64,000 bases of DNA from Candidatus Accumulibacter propinquus (GTDB lineage: Bacteria > Pseudomonadota > Gammaproteobacteria > Burkholderiales > Rhodocyclaceae), in NCBI GenBank assembly GCA_016714935.1, contig JADKBU010000012.1, forward strand, positions 1-64,000. The letters are read 5' to 3'. This document shows, piece after piece, positions 51,263-59,851 of the stretch (positions within the stretch are counted from its first letter, which is position 1; each line of letters opens with the position of its first letter). Both the position numbers and the translations under genes were made by a program. The notes under the pieces are model-generated. The model was given only the letters and a program-made list of their open reading frames with translations, was not told where the DNA came from and made no database searches.

Positions 51263-53302
51263 ATGGCAGATTACTCTCTCCCACTGCGTCGCTATTACGC
51301 CTATTACACGGTCGGTTTCTTCCTGTTCATCCTGGTGCTGGGGGTGCTCGAACGGCACGGCATGCCGCCACGCTGGATCGGTTATTCGTTTCTCTTCCTG
51401 ACCATCTTCCTTTACGCCACGATCGGGGTGCTGGCGCGCACCGCCAGTGTCTCGGAGTACTACGTCGCCGGACGGCGCGTGCCCGCGGTTTTCAACGGTA
51501 TGGCCACCGGCGCTGACTGGATGAGTTCGGCCTCCTTCATGGGACTGGCCGGGACGCTCTACCTGACGGGTTATCAGGGCCTGGCCTACGTGATGGGCTG
51601 GACCGGCGGTTATGTTCTGGTCGCGCTGCTGTTGGCGCCTTACCTGCGCCGTTTCGGGCAATACACGATTCCGGATTTTCTCGCTGCGCGCTATGGCGGC
51701 AACCTGGCACGGCTGGTTGGCGTCTTCGCCACCGTCCTGGCGTCGTTTGTCTATGTGGTGGCGCAGATTTATGGCGTCGGCCTGATCACCAGCCGCTTTG
51801 TCGGTCTGCAGTTCGAAATCGGCGTCTTTGTCGGCCTCGCCGGAATTCTGGTCTGCTCGTTCCTGGGCGGCATGCGGGCCGTGACCTGGACGCAGGTGGC
51901 GCAATACGCGATCCTGATCGTCGCCTATCTCGTGCCGGTGACGATTCTTTCCTTCGAGGTCACCGGCATTCCGGTTCCGCAGCTGACCTACGGCCAGGTG
52001 CTGCAGAAAGTGCAGGTTCTTGAGGAGCGGATCTTCGACGATCCGGCTGAAGTCGACGCCCGCCGTCTGTTTCGCGAACGCGCCGATGGCTACTACACGC
52101 GCATCCTCACCCTTCCAGACTCGCTTGAGGAAGAGCGGCGCAGTCTGAGCACGCAGATCAACGAGTTGAAGAGCAGCAACGCGCAGATGCGCGAAGTGGT
52201 GGCGCTGGAGCGGCTGCGCCGGGAGTTGCCGAAGACCAGCGAAGCCGCGCGTGCTTACTGGGACCAGCTGATGCGCGAGGCAGGTCAGCGGGGCGCCCTG
52301 CCCGACCACCACCTGACGCCATACCCGGGCGCCGCAGAAGGCGTGAACAACACCGCGCGTCTGAATTTCCTGACCCTCGTATTCTGCCTGATGGTCGGTA
52401 CGGCGGCGCTGCCGCACGTGCTGATGCGCTACTACACCACCACCAGCGTGCGCGACGCGCGCCGCTCGGTTTTCTGGTCACTGCTGTTCATCCTCGCACT
52501 GTATCTGACCGCTCCGGCCTATGCGGCCTTTGCCAAGTACGAGATTTATTCGAGCCTGGTCGGTTCGTCCATCACCCAGTTACCGATCTGGGTCACCTCC
52601 TGGGGCAAGATCGGGCTGGTGTCGATCGAGGATATCAACGGCGACGGCATCCTGCAGCTCGCCGAGTTGTCGCTGAATCCGGACGTGGTTCTGCTGGCGA
52701 CGCCCGAGATTGCCGGCCTGCCATACGTCATTTCCGGACTGGTGGCCGCCGGTGCGTTGGCGGCCGCGCTGTCTACCGCCGACGGCCTGCTGTTGACCAT
52801 CGCCAGTGCGTTGTCGCACGATGTTTACTACAAGGTCCTGCGCCCGACTGCGACCACGCAGTGGCGGCTGGTGGTTTCGAAGTCGCTGTTGCTGGTGGTG
52901 GCCGTGCTCGCCGCCAGCGTCGCCTCGCAGAAGCCGGCGACGATCCTGTTCATGGTCGCCTGGGCCTTTTCCCTGGCCGGCGCGGCCCTTTTTCCGGCGT
53001 TGATCCTCGGGGTGTTCTGGAAAAGGGCGACGCCCACGGGCGCCGTCAGCGGCATGGTTGTCGGCCTGCTGATGACCATCTACTACATGATCCGTGTGCA
53101 TTTCGACGCCATTCCCTGGCTCGGCATCCACGGCATCGGCATGGAACCGTGGTTGGGAATCCAGTCCACCTCGGCCGGCGTCTGGGGTGTTGCCATCGGG
53201 TTTTTCACGATCATCATCGTCAGCCTGTTCGGCGAGCCCCCCAGCGAGGAAACGCAGGATTTTGTCGAAAGCGTCCGTTATCCCGAAATGGAACGTTGGT
53301 GA
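51263..53302 (+). CDS. Sodium:solute symporter, VC2705 subfamily (ActP-like)
   Basis: 679 residues, about 13 membrane helices of the SSS family. SVSEYYVAGRRVPAVFNGMATGADWMSSASFMGLAGTLY and GTAALPHVLMRYYTT match the acetate/pyruvate symporter group. A cytoplasmic coiled insert of about 110 residues (about 240-355, RLFRERADGYYTR…LSTQINELKSS) lies in the middle, typical of the VC2705 large subunits. A small subunit (DUF4212) follows. Transport of acetate is likely given acs 3 kb upstream, but other monocarboxylates are possible. It is in an inner membrane. Confidence 0.93.
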   Translation: MADYSLPLRRYYAYYTVGFFLFILVLGVLERHGMPPRWIGYSFLFLTIFLYATIGVLARTASVSEYYVAGRRVPAVFNGMATGADWMSSASFMGLAGTLYLTGYQGLAYVMGWTGGYVLVALLLAPYLRRFGQYTIPDFLAARYGGNLARLVGVFATVLASFVYVVAQIYGVGLITSRFVGLQFEIGVFVGLAGILVCSFLGGMRAVTWTQVAQYAILIVAYLVPVTILSFEVTGIPVPQLTYGQVLQKVQVLEERIFDDPAEVDARRLFRERADGYYTRILTLPDSLEEERRSLSTQINELKSSNAQMREVVALERLRRELPKTSEAARAYWDQLMREAGQRGALPDHHLTPYPGAAEGVNNTARLNFLTLVFCLMVGTAALPHVLMRYYTTTSVRDARRSVFWSLLFILALYLTAPAYAAFAKYEIYSSLVGSSITQLPIWVTSWGKIGLVSIEDINGDGILQLAELSLNPDVVLLATPEIAGLPYVISGLVAAGALAAALSTADGLLLTIASALSHDVYYKVLRPTATTQWRLVVSKSLLLVVAVLAASVASQKPATILFMVAWAFSLAGAALFPALILGVFWKRATPTGAVSGMVVGLLMTIYYMIRVHFDAIPWLGIHGIGMEPWLGIQSTSAGVWGVAIGFFTIIIVSLFGEPPSEETQDFVESVRYPEMERW

Positions 53303-53349
53303 GCCGTCGCTCGTCGGCGGAAGGGGGCTTTCTCGTGGGAGCGCCTTGA

Positions 53350-53619
53350 GTGCGGCTGGAGCGCAAACAACGCGACTACTGGCGGCGGAACCTCCGGATG
53401 ACCGCCTGGCTGCTGGCGGTCTGGTTCGTCGTGACCTTCGTCGTCAGTTACTTCGCCCGCGAACTGTCGGAGATCAACGTTTTCGGTTTTCCTCTCGGTT
53501 TCTACATGGGCGCGCAGGGCGCGCCGCTGATCTACCTGCTGATCATCTGTTGGTACGCCCGCTACATGAATCAGCTCGACCGCGAGTTCGGGGTCAGTGA
53601 CGCGGACCCCGAGGAATGA
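53350..53619 (+). CDS. Symporter small subunit (DUF4212)
   Basis: 89 residues from a GTG start (53350-53352) with GGGAG about 10 nt upstream. Two membrane helices (about 16-38 and 52-72) and the family marks YWRRNLRMTAWLLAVWFVVTF and FPLGFYMGAQGAPLIYLLIICWYARYMN identify the small partner of VC2705-type symporters. In many genomes the small subunit comes before the large one; here it comes 47 nt after it. Convergent terminators follow. Confidence 0.93.
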   Translation: MRLERKQRDYWRRNLRMTAWLLAVWFVVTFVVSYFARELSEINVFGFPLGFYMGAQGAPLIYLLIICWYARYMNQLDREFGVSDADPEE

Positions 53620-53651
53620 GTCCGGAACGGTTCCGCTCCGCTATTTTCGTC

Positions 53652-53696
53652 AACAGCCTCCGGGGCTGTTTAATGTGAGAGTCGCGTCAGCGACTC
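53652..53696. terminator. Twin hairpins between convergent genes
   Basis: AACAGCC/GGCTGTT (7 bp, loop TCCGG, 53652-53670) followed by a short T run on the plus strand, then GAGTCGC/GCGACTC (7 bp, loop GTCA, 53679-53696). They sit between the converging symporter and CrtC-like genes and probably end transcription from both sides; the T runs are short, so efficiency is uncertain. Confidence 0.6.
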
Positions 53697-53701
53697 ACTC
53701 G

Positions 53702-54940
53702 CTAGTCATGTTTCAAGGCAGTGCCGTTGGCGGACTTCCCGGTGCCTACGGCCGCCGGTTTTTTCACTGCCAGCTCCGCCGGAGCCTGATAGCCGCTCAG
53801 TTCCATGAAGCCGACCCCCGCTTGCGAACCGCTGACCTTGACCGCTCCTTCCCAGTAGACGTTGAGCGTCGTCGTACGCGCGTCGAACTCGCTTGCCCGT
53901 TGCGCCGGATCGACTTTCAGTTGCAGGCCGCGGGCGGGGATCGAGATCGTCCAGTTGATCGGATAGAGCACCCCTGAGGCAGGGCTTTTCCAGGTGCCGC
54001 GCGAGTTCGCCGCGAAGTCCGCGGCCCCGAGTGCGCTCACCGCGCCGTCCTTGGCATACGTTCCCATGCGTAGAACGGCCGCACCTTGGCGATCGAAGAG
54101 CTCGAAAAGCATCAGGTCCGCGCCATCACCGAGCTGAAGCGCGAACCAGTTCCAGCGCAGGCTGGCCGCTTCGAAATCGCCCCACTGGTGATCGAACCAT
54201 ACTTCTCCGCGTACCGCCTTGATTGTTCCGCCAATGCTCAATGTCCCCTGGGCAGCCATGCGCGGACGCGACGTGTAATAGCTCTTGCCGGCGCTGCCGA
54301 AATCGAGCAGGCCGGCAACCGGGGTCCCCGGTGCCTGGTGCAGCACCGGTTGCAGCGCGTCCTTGAGTTTCAGGTCGAGCGCGAAATCCTTGCCCGCCAT
54401 TTTCGCCGCGTGCTCGGCGCCTGTTCCTTGCAACTGCCAGTTGCCGAAGTTGAAGCCAAAGCCGTTGGTGCGGCCGTCCGAAGGGTTGCCCGCGGTGCGC
54501 GCCTGCTCGGTGTAGATCTTCTCGGTCTGATGGTCGAGCAGGGAGCCCTGGAATACCGTATGGGTGAGCGTGCCGCGGCGCAGGAAGGCGGCCATGTGAA
54601 ACGAGTAACGTTCGCCGGAATCCGTCTGCAGGTGGCCGCTGTAATACCACCATTCAGTGAGCGCCTCATGCACGGCGTCGTCCGCGGGCAGTCTGACGGC
54701 GGGCATCTCCGCCACATTCTGTGTGGTCGGCGCCGGGTGAGCGGCCACAGCGTCTGCCGATGACTTGGCCGGAACGCTCTCGGAACGGATGAACATGATC
54801 CAGACGACCACCATTCCGACCAATAGCCAGCCGGAGATCACCAGCCAGCGATAGCGCCGGAACCAGCGCGACGAGCCGGGGCGGGCCTTGCCCCGACGGG
54901 AAAGTTTCACACGGTAGGTGCCCGACGACTCGGTACGCAT
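53702..54940 (-). CDS. CrtC/AttH-like lipocalin-fold protein
   Basis: 412 residues. An Arg-rich N-terminus and a single membrane helix (about 31-51) lead to a periplasmic CrtC/AttH domain with EWWYYSGHLQT (about 95), SFHMAAFLRR, VWFDHQWGDF and a second beta-rich repeat to the end. The family holds carotenoid 1,2-hydratases (CrtC) and AttH proteins of unknown function; with no other carotenoid gene here, a hydratase role is unlikely to be provable. It lies 34 nt after the exosortase hydrolase 1 gene and may be in that operon. Confidence 0.85.
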   Translation of the reverse strand: MRTESSGTYRVKLSRRGKARPGSSRWFRRYRWLVISGWLLVGMVVVWIMFIRSESVPAKSSADAVAAHPAPTTQNVAEMPAVRLPADDAVHEALTEWWYYSGHLQTDSGERYSFHMAAFLRRGTLTHTVFQGSLLDHQTEKIYTEQARTAGNPSDGRTNGFGFNFGNWQLQGTGAEHAAKMAGKDFALDLKLKDALQPVLHQAPGTPVAGLLDFGSAGKSYYTSRPRMAAQGTLSIGGTIKAVRGEVWFDHQWGDFEAASLRWNWFALQLGDGADLMLFELFDRQGAAVLRMGTYAKDGAVSALGAADFAANSRGTWKSPASGVLYPINWTISIPARGLQLKVDPAQRASEFDARTTTLNVYWEGAVKVSGSQAGVGFMELSGYQAPAELAVKKPAAVGTGKSANGTALKHD

Positions 54941-54974
54941 CGCAATAGCTCCTCGCGGGTGGATGGGGGCGGAC

Positions 54975-55934
54975 TCAGGCCGCCGGCAGTGTGTGCAGCC
55001 ATGTTAGCGTGGCATCCTCGACCGCCGAACGCAACGCCCTGGACGAGAAAGTATGGTCGGCATCAGTAATCTCAATCCGGCGTACCTTGGACGCCTCGAT
55101 GAGGCCCGACCAGCCAGGATCGGCAGCGGCGAACTCCAGGAATTCCTTGGCGGTATAGTCTTCCGCGCTCAGGATCAGCAGCATTCGTCCCGGAAACTGC
55201 CGCCAACCCGCAGCCATGCGCTCCTGAAACGAGCGCGTGGCAACTGCGCCGCCGGTCTGGCCGGACCGACGCGCCAGCAGCGCGCTGTGCAGCAAGCCGC
55301 TAAGCGAGTGCCATACCTGCATGCGGCCGCTGCACAACTTCCACCAGAACTCGCGCTGCAGCAGGCGCTGACCGTAATAGTGCTTGATGTGGGTCTGCGC
55401 CAGGCTCGCCTCCGAGCGTAGCCAGGGGTTCAGCAAGGCCAGACCCACGACCCGCCGGTCACGCGTCGCTTCGACGTACAGCAAGGCTGCCGAGGCCGCA
55501 TCGCACAGCCCCCAGAGTACGATACGCTGCACCGACGGGCAGTGGTGCTGAAAGGCATCGATGGCGGCGCCGATGTCCGCGGAAACGTCCTCGAAGCTGC
55601 GCATCGTGCCGCCACCGTCACCCATGCCGCGATAGTCGAAGCGCATCACCGGGTAACCTTCGCTTGCCAATCGGCGCGAGAGCAACAGGAACTGCCGGTG
55701 GCTGCCGACACGATATTGCGGCCCGCCGACGACGATCAGGACGCCGCAACTGGACTCCTTTCCGGAGGTCACGGCGGCATCCGCCAATCTGGGGGGATGT
55801 TCCCGGCCGGCCTGCGCAGGGTTGGCACTGCCGACGGCAGTGCTTGCGGCGAGCAGGTGGGCGGGCCTGGCAATGATGCCCGGCAACACTTCGCCGGCGC
55901 AGGTAAACAGCAGTGCTTCCTCGACGATGTTCAT
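54975..55934 (-). CDS. Exosortase A system-associated hydrolase 1
   Basis: 319 residues, an alpha/beta hydrolase with the family marks IVVGGPQYRVGSHRQF and YPVMRFDYRGMGDGGG. The nucleophile elbow reads GLCDA, with Cys where most hydrolases have Ser; other hydrolase-1 proteins show the same. It is found with exosortase A (EpsH1) loci that sort PEP-CTERM proteins and make exopolysaccharide; its substrate is unknown. About 35 residues rich in Ala/Gly (about 30-62) are inserted before the core. It overlaps hydrolase 2 as ATGA. Confidence 0.92.
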   Translation of the reverse strand: MNIVEEALLFTCAGEVLPGIIARPAHLLAASTAVGSANPAQAGREHPPRLADAAVTSGKESSCGVLIVVGGPQYRVGSHRQFLLLSRRLASEGYPVMRFDYRGMGDGGGTMRSFEDVSADIGAAIDAFQHHCPSVQRIVLWGLCDAASAALLYVEATRDRRVVGLALLNPWLRSEASLAQTHIKHYYGQRLLQREFWWKLCSGRMQVWHSLSGLLHSALLARRSGQTGGAVATRSFQERMAAGWRQFPGRMLLILSAEDYTAKEFLEFAAADPGWSGLIEASKVRRIEITDADHTFSSRALRSAVEDATLTWLHTLPAA

Positions 55935-56752
55935 GCCGGGACCGTTTCGGACAACGCCAGGAGACTGCTTTCAAGCAGCGCCGGGCACTCGCTGATTTCG
56001 CTGGTCTGCCAGAAAGCCGGACCGTTGACGACCGTGCTGCGTGCCCGCTGGCCGGCAACCTGCCATTGTGTCAGGCGCGCCAGGGCGGCCGGCGACAGGC
56101 TGCCGTCGGGCCTGCCGGAGATCTCTATCCATTCCACCCGGCCTGAGCGGTGAGGCAGCAGAAGCTCTGCTTTCTCCAGACCGCCGGCGAGCGCCGGTGA
56201 CAGCAGGTAGCCTGCCACTTCGACCGATTCTCCCTGTCGCAACTGGCCACGCACACGTTCCATCACACCCTTGGTCTCGTTGCCGAGGAGTTCGGCAGCC
56301 ATCTTCAGTCGCAGGAACTGCTGCAGAAACTGTTTGCCCGCGAGGACCGGCTGCCAGAACAGCAGGTTGACCGGCAGCGCCATGCGGTTGGCGGCTTCAT
56401 TGGCCAACAGGCAGCCGGTGCGCAGGCCCCACAGCCACAGCGGCGCGCCGAACCGCCGCTGCAGCCATTGACAGGCAAGCTCGACGTCGGCCAGCCAGAT
56501 CTCCCAGGTGGCGTCGCCAAAATCGCCGGAACTGTCGCCACAACCCATGAGGTCGATCTGCAGCACCGCGTAGCCGGCCGTGGCCAGCGCGCGTGCCTGC
56601 AGGGCGGCCATGCGCCGGGATTTGTTGAGTTCTTCGGCAAAGGGATGGATGTACACCACCGCCCCTTGCAGCTTTACCGGGTCTTCAGGAGCATATAGCA
56701 GGGCAAAGCGCTGGCCTGGAGAGGCAGGCAGGAAAAAGGCTTCGATCGCCAC
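55931..56752 (-). CDS. Exosortase A system-associated hydrolase 2
   Basis: 273 residues, alpha/beta hydrolase fold. YIHPFAEELNKSRRM and LQIDLMGCGDSSGDF are diagnostic for TIGR03101. The nucleophile elbow is LWGLRTG, without Ser or Cys, so catalysis is doubtful. It lies between the acyl carrier protein gene (14 nt) and hydrolase 1 (4-nt overlap). Together the three genes form a piece of the EpsH/PEP-CTERM type exopolysaccharide locus. Confidence 0.92.
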   Translation of the reverse strand: MAIEAFFLPASPGQRFALLYAPEDPVKLQGAVVYIHPFAEELNKSRRMAALQARALATAGYAVLQIDLMGCGDSSGDFGDATWEIWLADVELACQWLQRRFGAPLWLWGLRTGCLLANEAANRMALPVNLLFWQPVLAGKQFLQQFLRLKMAAELLGNETKGVMERVRGQLRQGESVEVAGYLLSPALAGGLEKAELLLPHRSGRVEWIEISGRPDGSLSPAALARLTQWQVAGQRARSTVVNGPAFWQTSEISECPALLESSLLALSETVPA

Positions 56753-56766
56753 CGGGGGAGGGCTGC

Positions 56767-57018
56767 TCAGGCGTCCAGTTTGCCCTGGACGAAGTCGATC
56801 AGGCTGCCCAGAGTGGTGAATACCGACCCGTCGATCTCGTCGTCGTCGACCGTAAATCCGAAGCGCTCTTCAATGGCCGTGATCAGGGCGACCACTGCCA
56901 TCGAGTCGAGTTCTGGAATGGCGCCAAGCAAGGGGGTGTCCAATGCAAACCTGCTTGCCCGTCCTTTGAGGCTCAAGACCTCGTCAAGAACCGAAACCAC
57001 CTCGCTGCTGATATCCAT
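56767..57018 (-). CDS. Acyl carrier protein (exosortase-locus type)
   Basis: 83 residues, with the phosphopantetheine Ser39 in PELDSMAVV and the usual four-helix ACP pattern (VVSVLDEVLSL…VVALITAIEERFGFTVDDDEI). It is not the fatty-acid AcpP but the type that accompanies exosortase hydrolases, an acyl-CoA ligase and a PLP decarboxylase; the last two are not in the window. It begins the ACP-hydrolase 2-hydrolase 1 operon. An SD-like AGGAGT lies 8 nt before the ATG. Confidence 0.93.
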   Translation of the reverse strand: MDISSEVVSVLDEVLSLKGRASRFALDTPLLGAIPELDSMAVVALITAIEERFGFTVDDDEIDGSVFTTLGSLIDFVQGKLDA

Positions 57019-57088
57019 GTCGACTCCTGGTGATGGGATTTCCGCGCTGCAGCCTGCCCGACCGGCAGGGCTGAACGATTGAGCGGCG

Positions 57089-57132
57089 ATTATACCGAGT
57101 CGTGCGACGGCGCTTCGTGTGATAGGTCACAC
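57089..57132 (-). promoter_or_regulatory. Activator-type promoter of the ACP operon
   Basis: TATAAT on the minus strand (57089-57094) has no -35 hexamer, but the palindrome GTGTGA-TAGG-TCACAC (57117-57132) is centred about 42 bp upstream of the expected start, the class II activator place. The half-site TGTGA is like that of CRP, but the 4-nt spacing is like that of FNR. A CRP/FNR-family activator is therefore likely; which one is unknown. The leader is about 64 nt with a CTGCC/GGCAG hairpin. Confidence 0.6.
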
Positions 57133-57215
57133 CACTACAGTGTCGGCCAACCGTCGGCGACCTCGGCCCGATTGCCGTCGGCGCTGGCCTGGTACACGCG
57201 CCAGCGCTCCGATGG

Positions 57216-58103
57216 TCAGGGCTTGCTGTTGCGGGAGAAGAGCAACAAGCGCGAACGTCCCTGTTCAGCCAGCAGCAGCTCATGGTCGCTGCGGATCAGC
57301 ACGGACTGCGGCGCATGCAGATGCTCGGCGATCACCTGTAGTCGTGCAAAATCCCAGAACAGCAGGCGCCCATCGTTGGTGCGGTCCTCGGTGATCCAGA
57401 TGCCCTGGGACGTACAGAGCAGAAAACCGGGTGACTGCAAGCCACCGAACAGCGCCAGCTTGCCGCCCGCACGCGGGCCTTCGCCCGCCTGGTATTGGTA
57501 CAGCGAGCTGTTGCGCTGCTTTTCGGTGAAGTAGATACGGCCGTCGGGCATCGCACACAAGCCTTCTCCCTTGTCCAGGCCGCTGAGCAAGATCCGGCTG
57601 CTGCCGGTATCGGGATTGAATTCGGTGAGTTCTCCATTCTTGCGGTCGGCGAGTATCACGATATTGCCGTTGCTCAGCTTCGTGATGCCCTCCGCGTAGT
57701 CCGATCTGAACAGCGGGCGTGCCCCGGATGGTGTCCAGTACATCACCCACATGTTCTGTTCTTCCTGGGCAATGAGCACGCCATCACGCCAGGGCAGCAG
57801 TCCTGCGGGCTTGGAGAGTCCGCTCAGCAGGGTCGTGACCTGCCAGTTGCGGTCGAAACGGACGAGTTCGCCCTTGCCGTGATTGTGTTGGGTCGTTCCC
57901 AGCAGTTCACCCGCAGGTGATACCGCCAGACTATCGATCATTTCGACGTCGTCGACCAGTACCGCATACTGCCAGCCTGGGGCCGCCGCCACCGGTCGCC
58001 AGCGCAGATAGCCCAGCACAGCCATGGCCAGCACGGCCAACAGGCCGGTGGCCAGCAAACACCAGCGAAAGGCGCGGGCGGCAAGAAGTTCCTTGGCAGT
58101 CAT
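57216..58103 (-). CDS. Membrane-anchored beta-propeller protein
   Basis: 295 residues. One N-terminal membrane helix (about 14-32) is followed by repeated 40-45-residue units of the NHL/SMP-30 type (GELLGTTQHNHGKGELVRFD, PAGLLPWRDGVLIAQEEQNMWVMYW, GITKLSNGNIVILADRKNGELTEFN, GEGLCAMPDGRIYFTEKQ, GIWITEDRTNDGRLLFWD), so a six-bladed propeller in the periplasm is likely. No enzyme residues can be assigned. It lies 197 nt upstream of the ACP operon on the same strand and could take part in the exopolysaccharide system. Confidence 0.8.
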   Translation of the reverse strand: MTAKELLAARAFRWCLLATGLLAVLAMAVLGYLRWRPVAAAPGWQYAVLVDDVEMIDSLAVSPAGELLGTTQHNHGKGELVRFDRNWQVTTLLSGLSKPAGLLPWRDGVLIAQEEQNMWVMYWTPSGARPLFRSDYAEGITKLSNGNIVILADRKNGELTEFNPDTGSSRILLSGLDKGEGLCAMPDGRIYFTEKQRNSSLYQYQAGEGPRAGGKLALFGGLQSPGFLLCTSQGIWITEDRTNDGRLLFWDFARLQVIAEHLHAPQSVLIRSDHELLLAEQGRSRLLLFSRNSKP

Positions 58104-58335
58104 GAGTATGGATCGTTGCGTGATCGAGGCCGCATGGTAACCCGCAAAATGGCCGCGCGCGAAGTCGCCGTCAAACCACCGAGCCGTCGTGCCGCAGTAT
58201 CAGCAGAACCCTTCTGCCAGGCCGGAGAGCCGGGTGGGACAACGAACGGCCAGGAAGCGGCACGACAGGTCGGAACCGCATGTTGAATACTGGCTGAAGC
58301 CCTGCGCCGGCCAGGCTCCTGTCTCAGTTCGGACA

Positions 58336-58521
58336 GTGCATCCATTACACTATGGTGATCGCTCCCGCTGGGTCGGCCCGGTGGATCGGGAGCGTCTCGA
58401 CCAGGTGCTCGACGGCAAGAGCGATCCTGAAGACCTGCAGACCTTTTACCAGGGCGACGGCGCGGCCAGCAGCCCGGAAGAAACCGACTTGTTCACGCAG
58501 CGTCCGAAGCTGGCCGCCTGA
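58336..58521 (+). CDS. Small hypothetical protein
   Basis: About 61 residues from GTG 58336; the frame is open back to ATG 58189, but codons before 58336 lack the GC-rich third positions seen after it, so the shorter form is preferred. The sequence (RWVGPVDRERLDQVLDGKSDPEDLQTFYQGDG) is acidic and soluble with no known domain. It ends 14 nt before the glycerate kinase gene and is probably co-transcribed with it. Confidence 0.5.
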   Translation: MHPLHYGDRSRWVGPVDRERLDQVLDGKSDPEDLQTFYQGDGAASSPEETDLFTQRPKLAA

Positions 58522-58535
58522 TCAGGAGACGAACG

Positions 58536-59813
58536 ATGCAGACCCATGAAGCCCGCAGCCTGCTGCGCAAGATGTTCGAGGCGGCGATCGCCGCCGCTCA
58601 GCCGGCGCAATGCGTCCCGCAGCACCTGCCGGAACCACCGCGCGGACGACTGATCGTGATCGGCGCCGGCAAGGCCTCGGCGGCGATGGCCAGGGCCCTG
58701 GAGGAGACCTGGTCGGGCGAGCTGTCGGGAGTGGTGGTGACCCGCTATGGCTATGCCGTTCCCTGCCGGCGTATCGAGATCGTCGAGGCGGCCCACCCGG
58801 TACCGGACGCCGCCGGAGTCGCCGCAGCACAGCGCATCCACGCCCTGGTGCAGGGACTCGACGCCGACGATACCGTGCTGTGCCTGATCTCGGGCGGCGG
58901 CTCGTCGCTGCTCGCCCTGCCGCTCGCAGGGCTGACTCTGGCGGACAAGCAGGATGTAAACCGAGGCCTGCTCAAATCCGGCGCCTCGATCTCGGAGATG
59001 AACTGCGTTCGCCGCCACCTCTCGGCGATCAAGGGCGGGCGCCTGGCCGCGGCCTGCCATCCGGCGCGCGTGCTGAACCTGATGATCTCCGACGTGCCGG
59101 GCGACAACCCGATCGACATCGCTTCCGGTCCGACGGTTGCCGACCCCAGCACCTGTGCCGACGCCCTGGCGATCATCCGCCGCTACGGCATCACCCTACC
59201 GCCGGCGGTACTCGACATCCTCGAAAGCGGCCGCGGCGAGTCGATCAAACCTGGCGACGCACATCTGGCCAGAGTGGAGACGCGCCTGATCGCGACACCC
59301 CAGCTGGCGCTCGAAGCCGCCGCCGGGGTGGCGCGCCAGGCCGGCGTGGCGGCGCACATTCTCGGCGACGCGATAGAAGGCGAGGCACGCGACGTCGGCA
59401 AGGTCATGGCCGGGATCGCAATGCAGGTCGCCGGCCGCGGCCAGCCGTTTACCACGCCCTGCGTCCTGCTCTCCGGCGGGGAAACGACCGTGACGGTGCG
59501 CGGCAACGGGCGTGGCGGACGCAACGTCGAGTTCCTGCTCGCACTCGCTGTCGCGCTGGGCGGCCATCGCGGCATTCACGCCATCGCCGGCGACACCGAC
59601 GGCGTGGACGGGCAGGAGGAGATCGCGGGCGCCTGGCTCGCCCCGGACACCCTGGCTCGCGCCTGGGCCAAGGGCATCAGGCCGGTCGCCAGCCTGGACA
59701 ACAACGACGGCCACGGTTTCTTCGAGGCCCTGGGCGATTCGGTCATCACCGGCCCGACGCTGACCAACGTCAACGACTTCCGGGCGATCCTGGTTACCAA
59801 CGAACCTCCCTGA
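58536..59813 (+). CDS. Glycerate kinase (MOFRL family)
   Basis: 425 residues. The N-terminal DUF4147 domain has IVIGAGKASAAMARALE, LISGGGSSLLALP and RRHLSAIKGGRLA; the C-terminal MOFRL domain has LLSGGETTVTVRGNGRGGRNVEFLLALA and AGDTDGVDG. It phosphorylates D-glycerate to 2-phosphoglycerate (GckA/TtuD type), feeding glycerate into glycolysis. The ATG follows AGGAG by 6 nt. It converges on rng. Confidence 0.95.
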   Translation: MQTHEARSLLRKMFEAAIAAAQPAQCVPQHLPEPPRGRLIVIGAGKASAAMARALEETWSGELSGVVVTRYGYAVPCRRIEIVEAAHPVPDAAGVAAAQRIHALVQGLDADDTVLCLISGGGSSLLALPLAGLTLADKQDVNRGLLKSGASISEMNCVRRHLSAIKGGRLAAACHPARVLNLMISDVPGDNPIDIASGPTVADPSTCADALAIIRRYGITLPPAVLDILESGRGESIKPGDAHLARVETRLIATPQLALEAAAGVARQAGVAAHILGDAIEGEARDVGKVMAGIAMQVAGRGQPFTTPCVLLSGGETTVTVRGNGRGGRNVEFLLALAVALGGHRGIHAIAGDTDGVDGQEEIAGAWLAPDTLARAWAKGIRPVASLDNNDGHGFFEALGDSVITGPTLTNVNDFRAILVTNEPP

Positions 59814-59851
59814 TCGGCGTGCCGGAGGTCCGGCAATTCGCCGGTCACCGA

